Below are positions 6,255-8,260 of a DNA stretch of 8,260 nucleotides, piece by piece. Below the pieces are notes generated by a model. The model was given only the letters and a program-made list of their open reading frames with translations. It did no database searches and was not told the DNA's origin. The position numbers and the translations under genes were made by a program. Numbering within the stretch: position 1 is the first letter of the stretch; each line of letters opens with the position of its first letter. This DNA comes from Planctomycetes bacterium SM23_32 (GTDB lineage: Bacteria; Planctomycetota; Brocadiia; SM23-32): positions 1 through 8,260 of the forward strand of contig LJUE01000196.1 in the NCBI GenBank assembly GCA_001303885.1, written 5' to 3'.

Positions 6255-6557
6255 GTCCCTTTCCTGCACGGCCACGGCGTCTATATAGCCGGGCGCATAT
6301 GCCAGTCGGACACGCCGCCCCAGATGAGGCGCCGCTGCGTCCAGCCGCCCTGACCGTCCGGCTCGGCCGTGAACGCGATCCGCCCCAGCGCGTCGAACGC
6401 ATACTCGTCCAGGCTGACCCACTCGCCCGACTCCCGCCGCTCCACCCACTTCAGGCGATTGCGGTAGTCGTAGTACATCCGCAGCGACCCGTCCGCCAAG
6501 TACTCCTAGCATTGCAGGGTTCTGCCCCGCTTGCCGCAGACCAGGGATTACCGCGGA

Positions 6558-7403
6558 CTAGGGCCTTCCGTCACCCCCGTTGAGCAAGTGGAAGTTGCTG
6601 ATCTCTGCTCGGTCCCCCCTCCAATCTAACTCCAGCACAACTGCCCTCGCACGCAGCCCGCCGGGGCCTGGTACTCCAAAAAGCAGAACGCCATCTGCCG
6701 TGGCGTGCTCTTCTCCCCGCCGCAATGCATCCCAGCCGAACACGAGTTGGCAGGCACCTAGAGCGTTCTCAAGTTCCCCTTCCTCGGGGGCCCCCGGGTC
6801 CCGTCGCTGTTCCTCGCGCTGAACGGCTTCAGCGCCGCTCGCCAGCGCATCCCGACGGGTGCCAGACCCCCTGCTGCCTTGCAGCGGTTCTGCTTGCGTA
6901 TGCCAGGCGTAGCCTGGCTGGACGACACTATCAGGCGGATACCAGTCCTCAGGGAAGCGCGAGACCACAAGAACCAGGCGCAGCCTCGCACCTGCTTGGC
7001 CACCGACCAGTTCTCTGATCCCCTGCACAAGGGCTTCCTGCCGAGCGGGGAGGGTGGGCACGTCTGCTTGCTCGCAGAACACGCGGTCAAGTACGGGCGC
7101 CAGCTCTTGCATTACCGTAAGAGGCATACCAAACACTTGAAGGTCAGCCTGTTGCCGTGGCCCAAGAGCCGTCGCTGTGTTCTCTTTGAGCGCACGCAGT
7201 AGAGACCTAGCGAATGCCTCTGCAAACCATGGCGGCACCGCCTCTCCATCGACGACTCCTCTCGCGTGGAGTCTTTCGCCCATTGGTTCCCAGTCTGAGC
7301 CGATGCATCCGCCCGTCCAGAAAAGGGCAACAAGGATCACGCCGCTGGTGAGGAAGTCCCGAGCCAGCATGACCGCGCGCGAACGTGCCTCAGGTTCACT
7401 CAT
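6558..7403 (-). CDS. Predicted lipoprotein coupled to the RHS tip; candidate immunity protein
   Basis: A 281-residue protein I do not recognise. The N-terminus has a basic lead (R7, R9, R15), a hydrophobic core FLTSGVILVALFW (17-29) and TGGC ending at C33. This reads as a signal peptide with a weak lipobox (-3 is Thr rather than Leu), so a membrane-tethered lipoprotein is likely but not certain. The mature part is soluble and mixed helix/strand, with RLRLVLVVSRFPEDWYPPDS and AWHTQ in the middle, a charged Gln/Arg/Glu-rich stretch, and a strand-rich C-terminus (GVLLFGVPGPGG, AVVLELDWRGD). The ATG at 7403 is chosen because GGAGG (7413-7417) lies 9 bases upstream; TTG 7409 is too close to it. 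That site is within the end of the rhs gene, whose stop is 2 bp away, so the two are probably translated together. Position directly behind an RHS tip suggests an immunity role; this is inference, and an accessory envelope protein is equally possible. Confidence 0.75.
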   Translation of the reverse strand: MSEPEARSRAVMLARDFLTSGVILVALFWTGGCIGSDWEPMGERLHARGVVDGEAVPPWFAEAFARSLLRALKENTATALGPRQQADLQVFGMPLTVMQELAPVLDRVFCEQADVPTLPARQEALVQGIRELVGGQAGARLRLVLVVSRFPEDWYPPDSVVQPGYAWHTQAEPLQGSRGSGTRRDALASGAEAVQREEQRRDPGAPEEGELENALGACQLVFGWDALRRGEEHATADGVLLFGVPGPGGLRARAVVLELDWRGDRAEISNFHLLNGGDGRP

Positions 7404-7405
7404 AC

Positions 7406-8260
7406 TCAATTGCCTCCTTCAGCAGGTGCACAGACGCAGTTCCCGCGCTCCCAGAAGTAGTCTACGTCGACCTCGATGTAGATGTCGTAGCGCCACCAGC
7501 GAGTGACCACTTCAGCCTCTATGCTAAACTCCCCCGTACCTTTGCGCTGGTCCTGGATTAGGCATTCCTTCCCTTCCGGGCAGTCCTTCTGCCAGAAGAT
7601 AACCGGGCCTCTCTCGATCTTCCGCTTGAGGCGCCACTGAGCGAACCGTTCGACGGGCAGTATGTACATGATCGTCCGCAAACCGATGGTCAGATACGTA
7701 TTGCCGTGCCAGTCGACGGATATCTCAGGGACCCGAATCTCGCTTAGCCCGCCACGCCCGCACTCGTATTCCCCAGAGCTGTATAGACCCTCGTACTCCC
7801 TGAGCTTCTGCCAAATAGTGGCACCGTCTGGATCAGCACCGGCGCGGCCCTCTGGATCAGTATGGAGAGTCGGCATGCCGAGAACGTACCCGTATAGAGC
7901 CATCCCATCGGCGTAGCCGAGGGGGTCACGGCTCACGAAGCGGCCGAGGGTGGGGGAATACCACCGATGCCGATACTGCATGAGGGCGCTTTCGTCATCG
8001 AGGCGGCGGGCGGTGAAGGTGTAGGGGTTGCCTACATCGCTGATTCCGTCGGCGTCGGCGCTTCCATCCGCGTCCAGGACCGTGCAGGCGCCGTAGGCGT
8101 CAAACCGATACCTCTCCACGACCGATTCGTTGGCGTCCGTCAGCGCCATCACGCTGAACAAGGTGTTCTGGTGATAGTAGGTTACCTCATTGGTGTCCCC
8201 GAAGTCGTCGTCGCCGTTGAGATCGCGTTCCTGGACCGCCACGGCGTCTATGTAGCCGGG
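7406..8260 (-). CDS. RHS-family protein, C-terminal part with unrecognised tip (5' end off window)
   Basis: The last 284 residues of an RHS/YD-repeat protein whose start lies beyond the right edge. In fragment numbering, residues 1-96 are core repeat (PGYIDAVAVQERD, YYHQNTLFSVMAL, ARRLDDESALMQYR). Residues 102-137 are the conserved end of the core (SPTLGRFVSRDPLGYADG, then YGYVLGMPTLHTDPEG). RHS proteins form large shells that carry a variable C-terminal domain, often a toxin released by cleavage after the core. The tip here is about 147 residues (138-284), strand-rich and aromatic (VTRWWRYDIYIEVDVDYFW), with five cysteines (C167, C227, C233, C275, C277), which would suit disulfides outside the cytoplasm. 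I find no nuclease, deaminase or ADP-ribosylation motif. Asp-rich stretches DLNGDDDFGD and LDADGSADADG look like calcium-binding loops. The tip's DNA is about 53-60% GC in sampled 60-base rows, against about 78% in a truA row. The lipoprotein gene follows directly. Secretion route unknown. Confidence 0.88.
   Translation of the reverse strand, partial: PGYIDAVAVQERDLNGDDDFGDTNEVTYYHQNTLFSVMALTDANESVVERYRFDAYGACTVLDADGSADADGISDVGNPYTFTARRLDDESALMQYRHRWYSPTLGRFVSRDPLGYADGMALYGYVLGMPTLHTDPEGRAGADPDGATIWQKLREYEGLYSSGEYECGRGGLSEIRVPEISVDWHGNTYLTIGLRTIMYILPVERFAQWRLKRKIERGPVIFWQKDCPEGKECLIQDQRKGTGEFSIEAEVVTRWWRYDIYIEVDVDYFWERGNCVCAPAEGGN
7413..7417 (-). promoter_or_regulatory. Ribosome binding site of the lipoprotein gene, inside rhs end
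   Basis: GGAGG on the minus strand, in the codons for the terminal EGGN of the RHS protein and 9 bases before ATG 7403. It indicates that the lipoprotein follows rhs in one transcript and favours ATG 7403 over TTG 7409. Confidence 0.7.
7970..8200 (-). repeat. Direct repeat of rhs core, copy B (in intact rhs)
   Basis: Partner of the repeat at 5918-6169, here within the intact reading frame of the rhs gene. The upstream PGYIDAVAVQERD segment (8260-8222) also has its counterpart at about 6294-6255. Confidence 0.85.

Larger units (their letters stand above)
5918..6505 (-). pseudogene. Orphan RHS core remnant
   Basis: A broken second copy of the rhs core. It begins abruptly at 6505 after an in-frame TAG (6506-6508) with EYLADGSLRMYYDYRNRL, then DEYAFDALGRIAFTAEPDG, typical YD-repeat text. 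The frame stops at 6281. A second frame carries PGYIDAVAVQERD (about 6294-6255), which is identical to the start of the rhs gene entering from the right edge. After an 85-nt block of unrelated sequence, GDTNEVVYYHQNTLFSVMAL resumes in the first frame and runs through LDADGSADADG to MQYR at 5918, where homology ends; the open frame reaches 5867 with unrelated residues. The tail that should follow (LGRFVSRDP...DPEG and a tip) is missing. Three lesions (both ends truncated, a junction near 6281-6300, the insert) make expression as a working protein very unlikely. Displaced core fragments like this are known beside rhs genes. Confidence 0.85.

Noticed and set aside
5035..6583. Plus-strand open frames opposite truA and the rhs remnant
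   Set aside because: They mirror TruA and RHS coding on the minus strand and have no motifs or ribosome sites of note.
7406..7842. A known nuclease, deaminase or ADP-ribosyltransferase toxin in the RHS tip
   Set aside because: None of the usual catalytic motifs (for example HNH, or HxE-type deaminase) is visible in the tip, so no activity is claimed.

Overview
The window is GC-rich chromosomal DNA of a bacterium. The gene types (a membrane-anchored VWA/GATase-like protein, an RHS core with Asp-rich 'DADGSADADG' segments, a HIT protein with a CxxC pair) look most like Planctomycetes or a related PVC or candidate-phylum lineage. That is a judgement from remembered protein style, not a computed placement. 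No RNA genes, IS transposases, CRISPR arrays or convincing terminators were seen.

Left part (1-2850): a plus-strand gene for a VWA-domain membrane protein of about 775 residues is split by one apparent frameshift near 1206-1208. It meets, tail to tail, a minus-strand DUF169-like gene (2346-2824) that has its own frameshift near 2554-2562 and seems to lack its N-terminal part. Two frame breaks within 1.4 kb mean either local gene decay or sequence error.

Middle (2847-5916): ordinary small-enzyme genes. A minus-strand HIT-fold protein has HLNFQ where the family has HxHxH or HxHxQ, so the nucleophilic histidine is missing. A plus-strand GNAT acetyltransferase diverges from it across a 231-bp gap. 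It converges with, and overlaps by 6 bp, a tightly packed minus-strand set truA, Nudix hydrolase, nitroreductase, in which ribosome sites lie in or beside the end of the preceding gene.

Right part (5918-8260): an RHS locus on the minus strand. The C-terminal 284 residues of an RHS protein enter from the right edge, finish the conserved core, and carry a roughly 147-residue unrecognised tip. A predicted lipoprotein of 281 residues follows 2 bp downstream, with its ribosome site inside the rhs end. Beyond it lies a broken second copy of the rhs core (5918-6505), truncated at both ends, frameshifted, and interrupted by an 85-nt foreign block with two inverted repeats. This layout (core, variable tip, coupled small gene, displaced core remnant) is that of known rhs polymorphic-toxin loci. 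The tip and lipoprotein are also lower in GC than the housekeeping genes. The tip/lipoprotein pair is the best candidate here for an undescribed effector/immunity system, but no toxin motif is visible and the function is inferred from layout only.
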